Source: Planctomycetota bacterium
Lineage (GTDB): Bacteria > Planctomycetota > Planctomycetia > Pirellulales > Pirellulaceae
DNA: 64,000 nucleotides
Direction of reading: 5' to 3'
Assembly: GCA_026692845.1 (NCBI GenBank)
Contig: JAPLNM010000143.1
Coordinates: 1-64,000, forward strand
How positions within the stretch are numbered: the first letter of the stretch is position 1; every line of letters starts with the position of its first letter. The notes under the pieces are model-generated. The model saw nothing but the letters and a program-made list of their open reading frames with translations. It was not told the DNA's origin and did not search any database. A program made the translations under genes and the position numbers. This document shows positions 35,794 through 45,267 of the stretch, piece after piece.

Positions 35794-36770
35794 GCGTGCG
35801 CGTGATTTCAGAGCCGGCCGAGTTGTTTTTCGATCCGGGGAGCGAGTCATTAAGGTTCCTTCCTGAGGGCCCCTACCCTTTGGGATCCAATCGGTTTTCG
35901 TGGGTTGCGATCCAGCATGGGCCGACAGCTTCGGTAGGATCGCTAAACATTTACGATGCGAAGACAGGGGTCAACCAAAGTTATGCATTGCCTGGGCGGC
36001 CCGGGTTTGCATTTCCTACCGACCGGGGGAACTTTGTCGTCGGCTGCGAGCGAAGTGTTGGGATCTACTCAATTGCCGATGGGAGTTGGAAGCCTTTTGT
36101 CCAGGGGGTCGATTCGCAGGTCACAGGGACGATCATCAACGACGCAGTGCTATGGGATGGGAATTTGATTTTTGGCACCAAGGATTTGGAGTTTAAGACC
36201 CAGAAGGCCGGGCTGTATCTATGGCGTCGAGCCGACGGCAAGTTGATCGCCTTGCGAAACGATCAGATATGCAGCAATGGGAAGGTTGTGATACCTCGCG
36301 CCGACGGTGCGGTCGATTTGTTGGATATCGATTCGCCAACCCGCAAGGTGGTGGCTTACCGACTCGACATTGCCGCTGGAGCGATGGATCAGGGCCGGGT
36401 GGTTGTCGATTTGAAGGATCAGCTTGGGGTACCCGATGGGATGACCATGACGCTCGATGGCAAGAGTTTGATCATCGCTTTGTACAATCCACAAGCGGCC
36501 GATTATGGTCGAACCATTCAGGTAGGAATCGCCAGTGGAGCTTTGGAACGCGAGTGGCAAACGGTGGGTAGTCCCCAGGCAACTTGTCCTCAGTGGGTCG
36601 AGCAAGATGGCCAGTTGGTACTAGTCATTACGACGGCCGTCGAGCACATGCCCAGCGATCGTCGCTCAGGAGCTCCCCATGCGGGTTGTTTGTATCGTTG
36701 CTTGACAGGTCCGTCCTCTGAGAGTTCGATTTTGCGGAATTTTCTTCCTGTTTTCTGCGAGCCAGTCTAA
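35790..36770 (+). CDS. SMP-30/gluconolactonase-like protein
   Basis: A 326-residue protein with a GTG start overlapping the upstream stop. The six-bladed propeller signature is [20 protein letters not shown], with a metal-site Glu near the start of the propeller ([10 protein letters not shown]) and Asn/Asp residues in [14 protein letters not shown]. These correspond to the Glu/Asn/Asp calcium site of the SMP-30 family. It probably hydrolyses a sugar lactone in the cytoplasm (no signal peptide) beside the isomerase. The match is weaker in the first blades, so the exact reaction is uncertain. Confidence 0.85.
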   Translation: MSVRVISEPAELFFDPGSESLRFLPEGPYPLGSNRFSWVAIQHGPTASVGSLNIYDAKTGVNQSYALPGRPGFAFPTDRGNFVVGCERSVGIYSIADGSWKPFVQGVDSQVTGTIINDAVLWDGNLIFGTKDLEFKTQKAGLYLWRRADGKLIALRNDQICSNGKVVIPRADGAVDLLDIDSPTRKVVAYRLDIAAGAMDQGRVVVDLKDQLGVPDGMTMTLDGKSLIIALYNPQAADYGRTIQVGIASGALEREWQTVGSPQATCPQWVEQDGQLVLVITTAVEHMPSDRRSGAPHAGCLYRCLTGPSSESSILRNFLPVFCEPV

Positions 36771-36889
36771 AAAAGGTGCCATGGCTATTGGGTGCGATTA
36801 AATCTTGCTGTTTTGCTTGGAAATCCAGTGGTTAATCGAGCGTTCTTGGGTTCAATAACATCGAGTAACACCTAACGAAGGCAAGGCCT

Positions 36890-37600
36890 GTGTCTAGCGA
36901 AAACGACTCCAAAGAATTGGGGACTGGTGACGAAGCTGTACGCGAACCTGAGCGCGAACCCGAGGGAACGGTGCATTCGGATCCCGATGTTGCTTTGATG
37001 CTGCGAGTCAAGCAGGACGACGCGGTGGCTTTTGAGTATCTGGTCGATCGGTTTCAGCGCAAGATCGTACGGTTCATGCATGGTTGGACTCGCAATGCCG
37101 AGCATGCGGAGGATTTGGCCCAGGAGGTTTTTTTAAGGGTTTACAAGTCTCGAAAAACGTACGTACCTACGGCCAAGTTTTCGACTTGGTTGTATCGGAT
37201 CGCGCACAATGTGGCTGCGAACCATGTGCGGGATCTTTCGATTCGCAAGGAATATCAGTTATCCAAGGCGGAAAATGGTTCGTCATCGGGTTTGTTGCTG
37301 GAGAATATTGCCATTTCGCCCAGTGGCTACCAGCCTACTAGAAACATGGATCACCAGGAGCGATCGCGCGTTATACTATTGGCTTTGGAGGCGCTAGGGG
37401 AACGTCAGCGAACCGCGATTTTGCTTAGTAAGTTCGAGGGGATGAGTTATCAGGAGATCGCAGAGACGATGGGTTTGACCGTCCAGGCGGTCAAGTCGTT
37501 GTTGATGCGTGCCCGGGTTAATCTCAAGAACCTCTTGGAGCCTTATTTGCAAGAGGGGCTAGTACCCGGAAGCGATTGCGAATCCGACGGTGAAAAATAG
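36890..37600 (+). CDS. RNA polymerase sigma factor, sigma-70/ECF family
   Basis: A 236-residue sigma factor from a GTG at 36890; an acidic, Glu-rich extension (1-35, with a 12-bp repeat EPEREPE) precedes it. Region 2 is at about 45-110 (FEYLVDRFQRKIVRFMHGWT, NAEHAEDLAQEVFLRVYKS, FSTWLYRIAHNVAANHVRD) and region 4 at about 160-220 (LGERQRTAILLSKFEGMSYQ, EIAETMGLTVQAVKSLLMRA). It resembles SigE/SigW-type general ECF factors. Its stop codon sits in a perfect 14-bp tandem duplication. A putative anti-sigma factor and ApbE follow in the same operon. Confidence 0.95.
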   Translation: MSSENDSKELGTGDEAVREPEREPEGTVHSDPDVALMLRVKQDDAVAFEYLVDRFQRKIVRFMHGWTRNAEHAEDLAQEVFLRVYKSRKTYVPTAKFSTWLYRIAHNVAANHVRDLSIRKEYQLSKAENGSSSGLLLENIAISPSGYQPTRNMDHQERSRVILLALEALGERQRTAILLSKFEGMSYQEIAETMGLTVQAVKSLLMRARVNLKNLLEPYLQEGLVPGSDCESDGEK

Positions 37601-37614
37601 ACGGTGAAAAATAG
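37587..37614 (+). repeat. 14-bp tandem duplication over the sigma-factor stop codon
   Basis: Two perfect copies of ACGGTGAAAAATAG; the first contains the stop codon TAG (37598-37600). Confidence 0.95.
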
Positions 37615-37650
37615 ACTCAGTGAAATGGGGAAGGTTTCGGTAACACGGGT

Positions 37651-38949
37651 ATGAGCCAGCGCGACACAGAGGCGATCGATGAGGAACTCACGGCGTATCT
37701 CGACGGAGAGTTGTCGGCCCAGGAGTCTGCTGCGCTGGAAAGTCGGCTTGTAGGTCAAGAGTCGCTTCGGTTGCGGCTTGCCGAACTTCGCAAGGCTTAC
37801 GATTTGCTCGATGAGTTACCCCAGAGTCCACACAGCCAGAGTTTCACGCAGACGACCATCGAGATGGTCGTCGCCGATGTGAAGCGCTCTGGGGTGAGGG
37901 CTACGACGTCAGCAGAGAGTCTTGGGGGCAGTTTGCCCAATTGGGCATGGTTGCAGCGTTGGTTTTCGATGCCCTATGCGTTGGTCCCATTGACCCTTGC
38001 GATAGCGATCGGTGGAGTTTTGGGGGGCAGTGCATCGAGGCTTCAGGGGCGACGGGAGTTAGGGGTGTTGGATTTGGCATCGAACATGCCGGGGCTCTAC
38101 GATGCTGGAGAGCTATCGGTCGTCGAGGAGTTGGCCAAGGATCGGGAGTTGATCGAATACTTGCAGCAGCATTTTCGGGACGTTTTAATCCCGACGGTAC
38201 CACGGTCGTTCGACGAGCGTCGGAGTTGGGTTCGGAGTCTCAATTCGATCCAGATGGCCAAGTTGGATGGAGCGCGCGAATTGGTGGGCAAGTACCCCCC
38301 TGCGGTGCGACAACGCTTGGAGGCCGTCCAGGAGCAGATCGACTTGCAGGCCAACGCCGAGGATTTGAATTTAGCGGCTCGAATACTTGGGGTGGTGCTC
38401 GACACGATGCCCACGAGCAAACGACGGCTTTTGGAGGAGCTCAAGACGGCCTCGAGGATTCGGTTTATTCAAGAGCAGTTGTCGTTTCGTGCGGCGACTT
38501 TTTACGCAGCGGACCTTCAAGGACCCGATGCCGAGGCGCTCGACGATTGGAGCAAGACGATTTTGCTCCCGTCGATCATGGACAACATGCCATTTTTGCG
38601 TCGCGAGACGGACGTCAAATCCGCGTTGATGACTTTGAATTCCGCGAGGCCGGTCGAAGAGGGGTTTCGGCTGGACAATCAGGATGCGTTGATCAGCGAT
38701 TTAGCTGGTCGGCTTTCAGCGTTTCCCAAGCGTTTGCTGGAATCGATCGATCAGAGCGATCAGTTGCTTGTGATTTCGACTTGGATGATTCCCGAGGGGG
38801 TCAACAGCACCTGGCGGTTATTGGAGATCTACGAGCGTCAGCGACGCGAGACGCAAGATGAAATTGACTTGTTGGATCCCAAGGACATTCGCAGGGTGTT
38901 AAGGGAACGCGTTCGCCGCACTGCGAATTCGAACCGTCCTAATCGATAG
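37651..38949 (+). CDS. Putative transmembrane anti-sigma factor
   Basis: A 432-residue protein. Residues 1-55 resemble the cytoplasmic anti-sigma segment (EELTAYLDGELSAQESAALE, LRLAELRKAYDLLDELP), without the zinc-binding HxxxCxxC pattern. A membrane helix lies at about 110-132 (YALVPLTLAIAIGGVLGGSA). The large C-terminal part (~300 residues) is helical and Leu/Arg/Asp-rich with no domain I recognise. Its place 50 bp after the sigma gene and the layout make a sigma-binding role likely. The ApbE gene starts 12 bp downstream. Confidence 0.82.
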   Translation: MSQRDTEAIDEELTAYLDGELSAQESAALESRLVGQESLRLRLAELRKAYDLLDELPQSPHSQSFTQTTIEMVVADVKRSGVRATTSAESLGGSLPNWAWLQRWFSMPYALVPLTLAIAIGGVLGGSASRLQGRRELGVLDLASNMPGLYDAGELSVVEELAKDRELIEYLQQHFRDVLIPTVPRSFDERRSWVRSLNSIQMAKLDGARELVGKYPPAVRQRLEAVQEQIDLQANAEDLNLAARILGVVLDTMPTSKRRLLEELKTASRIRFIQEQLSFRAATFYAADLQGPDAEALDDWSKTILLPSIMDNMPFLRRETDVKSALMTLNSARPVEEGFRLDNQDALISDLAGRLSAFPKRLLESIDQSDQLLVISTWMIPEGVNSTWRLLEIYERQRRETQDEIDLLDPKDIRRVLRERVRRTANSNRPNR

Positions 38950-38961
38950 GCAAGAGAGTCG

Positions 38962-39942
38962 ATGCATCGTCGCGAAGCACTATGGTTGGAGTTCAGTCGC
39001 CGAGCGATGGCATGTCAATTCGACGTGCTGCTTCATCCGGAGCGGCCCGAGCATGGTCCGGAGGTCGCCGTCGAAGCCTTGGAGTTGATCGAATGGCTCG
39101 AGGGGCTCCTGAGTATTTATATTCCCACGAGCGATCTTAGCCGCTTAAATGCGCGAGGGCATCAGACGTGGGTGGACGTATCGTTACCGGCCTTTGAGAT
39201 GCTCGAGTTAGGCACTCAGATCCACCGGCTGACGGCAGGTTGTTTCGACATGACTGCGGCGAAGCTTTCGGAGGCTTGGGGGTTTTCCAGTCGTCAGGGG
39301 CGAATGCCCAGCGAGCAGGAGATAGCCGAATTGCTTTTGCAGGTTGGATCGGAGCAAATCGAAATGGATCCGCAGCAGCGACGGGTACGATTTTTGGGCT
39401 CTGTGGCGGTCAATCCTGGTGGAATCGGCAAGGGGTATGCGATTGACCAGGCCGTTTCGATGTTGCGGAATCGAGGGGTAGAGGATTTTGCGATCCATGG
39501 GGGCAAGAGCAGCGTGAGTGCTTATGGCAAGCAGTTGCTTGAGGGTCGCGAGTCGGGTTGGAAGATTGCGGTACGTCATCCGGAGCAATCGGAGCGGATC
39601 CTCGGTACGCTGGTCCTCAGGGATCGGTCTTTGGGTACCAGTGGACCGGCCAACCAGTTCTTTTACTTCAAGGGTCAGCGTTACGGGCACATCATCGACC
39701 CGAGGACTGGCAGGCCTGCGCGTGGAGCCTTGAGCCTCACAGTGCTTCACCCTTATGCGGCTTGGGCAGACGCTTTGGCCACGGGGTTGTATGTGATGGG
39801 AGTTGAGGGTGCCTTGGAGTTTTGCGCCAGTCGGCCTGAGGTCGGATTTCTAGCGATCCTGCGTGGGTCCAGGGACGGAGAGGTTGAGATTCTTACGAGC
39901 AATCTCGACGAGCAGACGTGGTTGCCTGGGGTGGGCAATTAG
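38962..39942 (+). CDS. apbE: FAD:protein FMN transferase, ApbE family
   Basis: A 326-residue protein with the ApbE core: MACQFDVLLHPE (start strand), TAGCFDMTAAKLSEAWGF, VAVNPGGIGKGYAIDQA, DFAIHGGKSSVSAYG, TSGPANQFF and GHIIDPRTGRPA. The last motif carries the metal/FAD site (His-Ile-Ile-Asp-Pro). The enzyme attaches FMN to a Thr of partner flavoproteins such as Rnf/Nqr subunits. Unlike many homologues it has no lipobox or signal peptide, so it may act in the cytoplasm or be exported another way. RBS: AAGAGAG. It shares 50 bp with the antisense 3' end of the Coq4-like gene. Confidence 0.92.
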   Translation: MHRREALWLEFSRRAMACQFDVLLHPERPEHGPEVAVEALELIEWLEGLLSIYIPTSDLSRLNARGHQTWVDVSLPAFEMLELGTQIHRLTAGCFDMTAAKLSEAWGFSSRQGRMPSEQEIAELLLQVGSEQIEMDPQQRRVRFLGSVAVNPGGIGKGYAIDQAVSMLRNRGVEDFAIHGGKSSVSAYGKQLLEGRESGWKIAVRHPEQSERILGTLVLRDRSLGTSGPANQFFYFKGQRYGHIIDPRTGRPARGALSLTVLHPYAAWADALATGLYVMGVEGALEFCASRPEVGFLAILRGSRDGEVEILTSNLDEQTWLPGVGN

Positions 39943-40981
39943 GGAGTCGACCGCTTTCGAGCGAGGCTCGGATCGTTTGTTTTTCTTGGCAGTAGAAGTT
40001 TCGCAGCAGGTCGATGGAGATTTTTAGTTCCTGGCGCGCATGACCCAAGGTCCAGCCACCGAGGTTTTCGATTGGGATTTGAGCGATGTCGGGAATTCCC
40101 ATGGCTTTGCCGGCTTGGATTCCGAGGTCGAAGACTTGGAGTTTGGAGCCTGAGATACGGAAGGGTTCTGGGTACCAATGGGCGAGCGCTTTGCGCATCA
40201 GGACCCCATCGTCATCGCGGTATCGCGTTGCATTGCCCATGGTAAAGCCGATGACGAAGGCTTCGTCTTGGTCGAGCAGTCCACGTCCCAGGAGGATGTG
40301 TAGAACATCGTGGCGTCCGAGGGTGACTGCTCCTGGGAGCGCAACGGGGCTCGACGGGTTTTCCAAGCGTTGGATGACTTCGGGGATATCTACATCGATG
40401 GCGCCTGGGAGGGCAGCGATTGCGTCGGAGATTTTGCGATCGTTATCGGACAGACCTGGGAACCAATGACCCCAGTAGTTGGTTTGGGTGTTGGAATCGA
40501 TTTTTTTGCCGTCGAGCGTCCGGAAGAGCGATTCAGGATCGGCTAGGCGAGCGGATTGGCACAGAAAGGGATCTCGGCCGAGTTCTTTCGCGTCGGATAA
40601 GCATTGATGGGTTTCGTGCTTGATGATTTCCAGCAGGAGCTTGGACAAGGAGATTCGGGTGTGGTTTTGCGGATCGACGGGGAGACGATGGAGGGATTCG
40701 TAGCGTTCGATGGTCTGAGCGACCAGAGTGGGATGTTCCCAAAAAGGAGTTTTGCCGGGCGATTCGGCGTTGAGCAATCGCGTTTGCAGCGTGGCGAACT
40801 CGAGTTGGTCTTGGGCATCCCCGACGAGTTCCATGCAGATTTGTCGGTCCCACAGCAAGCACCAGTGTGCCGAGTGCAGCACGGCCTGGGTGTCCAGGCC
40901 GCAGCACGACGCGAGTTCGTTGAGTCGGTCGGTCCAGAAGATGGCTTGGGGTTCCGAACGCCAGGGCCGAGTCGGTAGCAT
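39893..40981 (-). CDS. Coq4-like protein with HDx2Hx11E metal motif
   Basis: A 362-residue protein of unclear family. Near residue 222 it has RHDVLHILLGRGLLDQDEAF, which fits the H-D-x2-H-x11-E zinc motif of Coq4, a protein needed for ubiquinone synthesis. The context around it (GAVTLGRHDVLHILLGRG, DEAFVIGFTMG) also matches Coq4 style. However the protein is longer than Coq4 (~230-270) and has an unfamiliar N-terminal ~200 residues (SAHWCLLWDRQICMELVGDA). No quinone genes are adjacent. The call is by motif only; another metal-binding role is possible. It is convergent with ApbE. Confidence 0.6.
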   Translation of the reverse strand: MLPTRPWRSEPQAIFWTDRLNELASCCGLDTQAVLHSAHWCLLWDRQICMELVGDAQDQLEFATLQTRLLNAESPGKTPFWEHPTLVAQTIERYESLHRLPVDPQNHTRISLSKLLLEIIKHETHQCLSDAKELGRDPFLCQSARLADPESLFRTLDGKKIDSNTQTNYWGHWFPGLSDNDRKISDAIAALPGAIDVDIPEVIQRLENPSSPVALPGAVTLGRHDVLHILLGRGLLDQDEAFVIGFTMGNATRYRDDDGVLMRKALAHWYPEPFRISGSKLQVFDLGIQAGKAMGIPDIAQIPIENLGGWTLGHARQELKISIDLLRNFYCQEKQTIRASLESGRLPNCPPQATTSARRDCS

Positions 40982-41087
40982 CGGTAAGTTCCTTTTACCG
41001 AATTCTAGGGAGTAGGAATCAGCGGGCCAAGGAGGCTCAGAGATTTACGGCCGAGGGAACGCATGCAGTTTTGGGTTCCAGGAGGAG

Positions 41088-41897
41088 TTATCGCACCAGG
41101 AACATCGACTCGAGGGTTTCGGCAAAGGAGAGTTCCGGTTCGGGGACATTTTGTCCTGCGAGGTATTGTCTCCAGGCGTCGATATCGCCGCCGTAGCGTT
41201 TGCCGGTCAGTTCCCCGAGGGCTTGGGAGGCTTGGAATCGCACCGCGATGTTTCGATCGTCGAGTTTCGTGCCGAGGAATTGTTTGACCGCATCGGAGTT
41301 GTGGCTTCCTAGGGCCCGGGTCGCAGAGAGTTTGACGTTGTTGCTAGTATCTGAGGAGGCCATGGAAATGAGGGTATTGGTCGAGGCCTCGAGTTGGCTA
41401 TTTCGCAGGGTCGAGACAATCGCCATGCGAACTTTCTCGTTCTTGTCGTTCGCAAGTGGGATAAGAATTTCCAGGGCGTCGGGGTTTTGTTTGACAGGGT
41501 CAAGCGTCAGGACCGTTTCGCGTCGGATTTCGGGACTTGTTTCGCTCTTGAGCATTTGGCCGAGTTTCGAGATCCAGTCGTTTTGTTCCTGAGGGTCCAT
41601 CGAGGCGAATTGGGTCCGCAGGAGACGAAGTTCATCGATGCGTTCGGAGAAGACCACAACTTTTTCGCGGTCCTGTTTCCATTGGCTTTGGATGTAGGGA
41701 TTGAGTTTTTTCATTTGGAAGAACGGGCCATCGATGCAACCTGACGAGAGGAGCATCAGGGCGAGGATTCCCGAGAGAATTCCTGAGAGAATTCCCGAGT
41801 GGGTTCCCTGGGGGGCGGGCCGAGGCTGGTAAGGCAACATACGAACCTGGGGAATGGTTTGGGTGGGGTTGAACGAGTCATGACGCGAGCCAGTCAT
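41088..41897 (-). CDS. HEAT-repeat lipoprotein
   Basis: A 269-residue protein. A short cytoplasmic N-region leads to a hydrophobic helix (SGILSGILALMLLSSGC) ending in an LSSGC lipobox, so it should be lipid-anchored at about Cys53. The mature part has 4-5 HEAT-type repeats (SPEIRRETVLTLDP, NEKVRMAIVSTLRNS, NNVKLSATRALGSH, NIAVRFQASQALGELTG), which are protein-binding solenoids. A 12-bp repeat encodes GILS three times in the signal helix. No partner is evident nearby. Confidence 0.85.
   Translation of the reverse strand: MTGSRHDSFNPTQTIPQVRMLPYQPRPAPQGTHSGILSGILSGILALMLLSSGCIDGPFFQMKKLNPYIQSQWKQDREKVVVFSERIDELRLLRTQFASMDPQEQNDWISKLGQMLKSETSPEIRRETVLTLDPVKQNPDALEILIPLANDKNEKVRMAIVSTLRNSQLEASTNTLISMASSDTSNNVKLSATRALGSHNSDAVKQFLGTKLDDRNIAVRFQASQALGELTGKRYGGDIDAWRQYLAGQNVPEPELSFAETLESMFLVR
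41767..41802. repeat. 12-bp tandem repeat, three copies
   Basis: ATTCCYGAGAGA repeated three times in the lipoprotein signal-helix coding region, encoding GILS x3. Confidence 0.9.
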
Positions 41898-42097
41898 AGC
41901 AAAACTCAGCGGTGCGACTCCAGGTCAGAAGTGGCGAAGTGGGTTTGATCAATAAAACTTATGGTTTTTTCCTGGGGAGGAAAAAAGGGGTAAGGATTTG
42001 GTTTCGGAGTGAAGATTTGCGGGTTGTATGACCGAAAAGACCCATAACGATCGTCTGGATTGTCCGGTCGGCAGGGGTCATCCCGCTTGGGAATACC

Positions 42098-42126
42098 TTG
42101 ACGGCTACGGAATATCGACCTAGACT
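42098..42126 (+). promoter_or_regulatory. Sigma70-type promoter of the HU gene
   Basis: TTGACG (42098-42103), a 17-bp spacer and TAGACT (42121-42126) lie 64 bp before the HU start. This is 5/6 and 4/6 fit to the consensus with ideal spacing. A 6-bp hairpin (AAGTCC/GGACTT at 42138-42159) falls in the untranslated leader. The start is 12 bp after a GAAGCG-type weak ribosome-binding site. Confidence 0.6.
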
Positions 42127-42189
42127 TTTCGGCATTAAAGTCCAACTAGTAAAGGACTTAGGATGCCTTGAAGCGCGGGGGATTCTGTT

Positions 42190-42597
42190 GTGACAAAGAA
42201 AGAGATCGTGAAAACGATTTCCGATGAGACGGGCCTTAACCAGCAGCAGATCAAGCAGGTCGTACAAAAGACGTTCGACTCGATTGTTCAGACGTTGGTG
42301 GAAGAGGGCCGGATTGAGCTGCGGAATTTTGGAGTTTTCCAGGTACGCCCACGGGCGGCTAGGAAAGCGCGGAATCCGCGGACGGGCAGACAGGTAGAAG
42401 TCCCCGAAAAGTTCGTGGTGAGCTTCAAACCTGGGAAGGTCATGGAAGAGCGGGTCAATGCCATAGGCAGCACACCGCTTGCCCAAGCCATTCGAGACGC
42501 AGTCGCATCTGGGCAACTGGAGCTAGCGTCGGAGGATGAGGAGGGGCCCGTGGTCGACGCGAGCCTGACGGAATCGGAGGGACGAACACAAGGATAG
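42190..42597 (+). CDS. hup: HU-family DNA-binding protein with C-terminal extension
   Basis: A 135-residue histone-like protein (GTG start). The HU/IHF core covers residues 1-95: [40 protein letters not shown] and the beta-arm [20 protein letters not shown]. The extra ~40 residues are acidic ([20 protein letters not shown]). A C-terminal acidic tail is unusual for HU (~90 residues) and could modulate DNA binding. It is likely monocistronic with the small lipoprotein gene 22 bp downstream. Confidence 0.95.
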   Translation: MTKKEIVKTISDETGLNQQQIKQVVQKTFDSIVQTLVEEGRIELRNFGVFQVRPRAARKARNPRTGRQVEVPEKFVVSFKPGKVMEERVNAIGSTPLAQAIRDAVASGQLELASEDEEGPVVDASLTESEGRTQG

Positions 42598-42619
42598 CTT
42601 GTTCACGGAGTGAGAACCG

Positions 42620-42841
42620 ATGCGACGCCGAATACTGATGAGCTTGTTGTTGACGATGGCTACCGTACCGATGGTCGGCTGCGCCATACCGATTTACTCC
42701 GCTTTGCCCGGACGCCGCGCCGAGCAGTTGATTTTCACGTCGGAAAACCTCAGGGCGATGGTCCAGGAGTGGGAGCGGTTTTGGTTTTTGGATCAGCCTG
42801 ACCACATGAGTCCTTATCGGACCCATGGCGGGGTGATTTAG
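42620..42841 (+). CDS. Small lipoprotein
   Basis: A 73-residue protein with signal MRRRILMSLLLTMATVPMVG and lipobox Cys21 (VPMVGC), so it is lipid-anchored. The mature ~50 residues carry SALPGRRAEQLIFTSENLRA and WERFWFLDQPDHMSP, a pattern I believe recurs in planctomycetes (unverified). Function unknown. It follows HU by 22 bp and may be cotranscribed. Confidence 0.7.
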   Translation: MRRRILMSLLLTMATVPMVGCAIPIYSALPGRRAEQLIFTSENLRAMVQEWERFWFLDQPDHMSPYRTHGGVI

Positions 42842-43006
42842 GTTTCGGAAGAACCGGTCGATTGGTTCCTGGGTGGATCTGGCTGGTTTGCAGGAATTAC
42901 GATACCCTAACGGGTCTTGGGTGCATCGGAGTAGTTGATGCATCTTGGGGCACGGATAGAGCGACGGCGAGCGATTGCCGTCGAGCGACAGGGTGTTGTG
43001 ATCGCA

Positions 43007-43825
43007 ATGAACTCACGAAACGCAGGCCGAACCGACCGTCGAAAGATGCCTTGGGGTGTGACGGTCGTTGAGTTATTGGTCGTCGTATCGATCATGGGGA
43101 TCTTAGCCGCGCTTCTTTTGCCTGCGGTTCAAAGTGCGCGCGAGATGGCGCGTCAGGTACAGTGCCAGAACAATCTTCGGCAGGTAGGTCTAGCTCTTCA
43201 CAACTACCATTCGGTGCTCCGGACGTTGCCACCTGGGTGCATGCAGTGGCGGCCGTTTAACGGACCACGTTTTCTCAAGAACTATGCGTGGTCGGCCCTG
43301 ATATTGCCTTATATGGAGGCCCAGAGCGTCCATCGGCTGGTGGATTTCGACCATCCATTTGACCATCCGATCAATGCGACGGCACGGAAGACCAGCGTCG
43401 CGACTTATGTATGTCCAAGTGTGCCGACGGTCGAAGGCAAAACGGGCAAGACCGACTATGGTGGTCTCTATGGGCAGCGGATCACCACACGGATCAACAC
43501 CGACAACGGAGTATTCGTTTACAACCAGCCTTACAAGTTTCGGGACATACGCGATGGTCTGACGTTCACTGCGGCGGTTGCCGAGGACACGGGCGGTCCC
43601 GACGGCGAGTGGATCAACGGGAGCAACATTTTTGAGCAATCGGGTGGGATCAACGACCCGAGGGCGTGGGCTATGGACAACGAGATCCGATCCCACCACC
43701 GCAACGGAGCGATGGTTTTGTTTGCTTGTGGCAGGACGCTTTTTGTGTCGAATCATTGCAAGCTAGACGTCTTGGCGGCGATGATTACCAGAAGCGGCCA
43801 GGAGGACTGGAAGCTCGACGATTGA
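43007..43825 (+). CDS. DUF1559 prepilin-type protein
   Basis: A 272-residue protein from the ATG at 43007. A prepilin-like N-terminus ([24 protein letters not shown], starting after a short basic leader, Glu+5) is followed by [20 protein letters not shown], the DUF1559/SBP_bac_10 domain that is multiplied in planctomycetes. The C-terminal [20 protein letters not shown] region matches the family's closing HxGG-like segment. Such proteins are probably type IV pilin-like exported proteins. This one starts with [15 protein letters not shown], longer than a standard prepilin leader; several in-frame starts exist upstream. Confidence 0.92.
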   Translation: MNSRNAGRTDRRKMPWGVTVVELLVVVSIMGILAALLLPAVQSAREMARQVQCQNNLRQVGLALHNYHSVLRTLPPGCMQWRPFNGPRFLKNYAWSALILPYMEAQSVHRLVDFDHPFDHPINATARKTSVATYVCPSVPTVEGKTGKTDYGGLYGQRITTRINTDNGVFVYNQPYKFRDIRDGLTFTAAVAEDTGGPDGEWINGSNIFEQSGGINDPRAWAMDNEIRSHHRNGAMVLFACGRTLFVSNHCKLDVLAAMITRSGQEDWKLDD

Positions 43826-43844
43826 TTCATTGGCTGCTTGAAGC

Positions 43845-44792
43845 TCAATGCGTCGCATCAAGCGGCGCGTCAGGTGCATCATTGGGCGAATCTGGGGCAT
43901 TGAGCCAGTTCGAGCCAGCCAATTCGATCGATTTGGAGCGACCGCAGGCGTTTTGAACGCAGTCGTTCAGAACGCGTTGGATCCATTGGTCTGCGATTTG
44001 GCGATCCGAACGACCGTCATGGAGTTCGAGCTGTTCGAGCCCCCAGATGTCTGGGGCTCCCAGGAAGACTTTTACCGAGGTGGGCATAAAAAGTGGGCTG
44101 ATGACCGACGCGCCCATGCGAGCGCCCTGGATCCAGATGGGGATCAAGGGAACGCGACTGCGCAGGGCCACGAGTGCTGCCCCGGGACGCACGGCTATCC
44201 AATCCTGTTCGGTCCGATTGATGCGGCCTTCGGGAAACATCCCCACAAAGCGCCCCTGCTTAGCCAACGCGATCGCACGTTTGGTCGATGCGGTATCGAT
44301 TCCTCCACGGTTGGTCGGGATGCATTGAAAGAATCGGAGCAGTTGACCGACCAGGGGGACTTTGAAATACTCCCCGGCGACCATCCAGTGGACCCGATCG
44401 CCGGCGGCCAGTTGGATAAAGCACGGATCGACCGAGGCGCGATGGTTGGCAACGAGCACCGCGCCGCGATGTTTGCGGGTCCCGAAGTAGGGTGGTCGGT
44501 CGCTCGCCTCGGGATTGAGCAAGTCCGGAGTATCGGCAATGAGCAATCGCGAGGGGTTCCATTTGCCGGTCGTTGGTTCGTTTCGAAAGATTTCAGCTCC
44601 CCACAGGTAGCGGGCCATGAGGTAGATCGGCCCGTAGAGGATGCGTTCCCAGGGGGAGTACTTTCCGGGTCGCAGCAGCAGCCAGGCCAGTACAGCGCCA
44701 AGAGCGCCCAGGACCAGCAAAAGAAAATTTAATGCCGTAGGGGCCATAATCAAGCTTTCGACGCGATGTGGCTTAAGTCCATATCGGGTCAT
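43845..44792 (-). CDS. 1-acyl-sn-glycerol-3-phosphate acyltransferase family protein (PlsC-like)
   Basis: A 315-residue protein with one N-terminal membrane helix (TALNFLLLVLGALGAVLAWL), then the acyltransferase motifs: NHRASVDPCF (NHx4D), FPEGRIN in the second motif (block with Arg-Gly-Gly), and PIWIQGARMG. This makes lysophosphatidate or other membrane acyl acceptors likely substrates. The last ~25 residues are an Asp/Ala/Pro-rich tail built of imperfect repeats (APDSPNDAPDAPLDATH). Met16 (44747) is an alternative start. It is convergent with the DUF1559 gene, 19 bp apart. Confidence 0.9.
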   Translation of the reverse strand: MTRYGLKPHRVESLIMAPTALNFLLLVLGALGAVLAWLLLRPGKYSPWERILYGPIYLMARYLWGAEIFRNEPTTGKWNPSRLLIADTPDLLNPEASDRPPYFGTRKHRGAVLVANHRASVDPCFIQLAAGDRVHWMVAGEYFKVPLVGQLLRFFQCIPTNRGGIDTASTKRAIALAKQGRFVGMFPEGRINRTEQDWIAVRPGAALVALRSRVPLIPIWIQGARMGASVISPLFMPTSVKVFLGAPDIWGLEQLELHDGRSDRQIADQWIQRVLNDCVQNACGRSKSIELAGSNWLNAPDSPNDAPDAPLDATH

Positions 44793-44816
44793 TAGTTAGG
44801 GAGTCTTCAGGTCGAC

Positions 44817-44835
44817 AATCGCGCGGAGCGCGATT
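44817..44835. other. Short perfect hairpin in the 475-bp gap before rsmH
   Basis: AATCGCGC-GGA-GCGCGATT is an 8-bp perfect stem. The rest of the 44793-45267 gap holds a T-run/GT region around 44870 and no convincing gene. It may be part of a divergent promoter region of the PlsC and RsmH genes. Confidence 0.4.
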
Positions 44836-45267
44836 CGATTTATCAATAAAAATGCTAGCAAATCGCCGAGTTTTTTGGGGGGTGCACGGAGAGAATTCGG
44901 GAAAAATAGGTAGTCAATCTGCCCCCCTTTCGGTTATTGTAAAGGGACATTCTCCAGCTCGAACCATAGCCGGTCGGGACGTAGGATGCCTGGACCATCG
45001 AAGCGATGTGAGGGTCCTTTTTTGGGTAGCAACTGAGTCTCGCGGCCACGGGCTCAGAGCGTCAACTTCCTAAGCAGAGGGGGTTGCCCAAAAATTGGGA
45101 TATCACTGACGCTCGAAAACGACCGAACTTTAGGGTTCGGTTTACCAGCACGGCGCGTTGAATGGAATATCAGAGTGCATGCTGCGATGGGGGAAATGGT
45201 GGAAATGAAGCCACCGGGACCTTGGAACCCAGTGCATCCTCCCCGACCGGCCTTTTTTTTCTCTTCT

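Noticed and set aside
43848-44732. Plus-strand frame antisense to the PlsC-like gene
   Set aside because: The minus-strand frame has NHx4D and FPEG motifs; this one has none.
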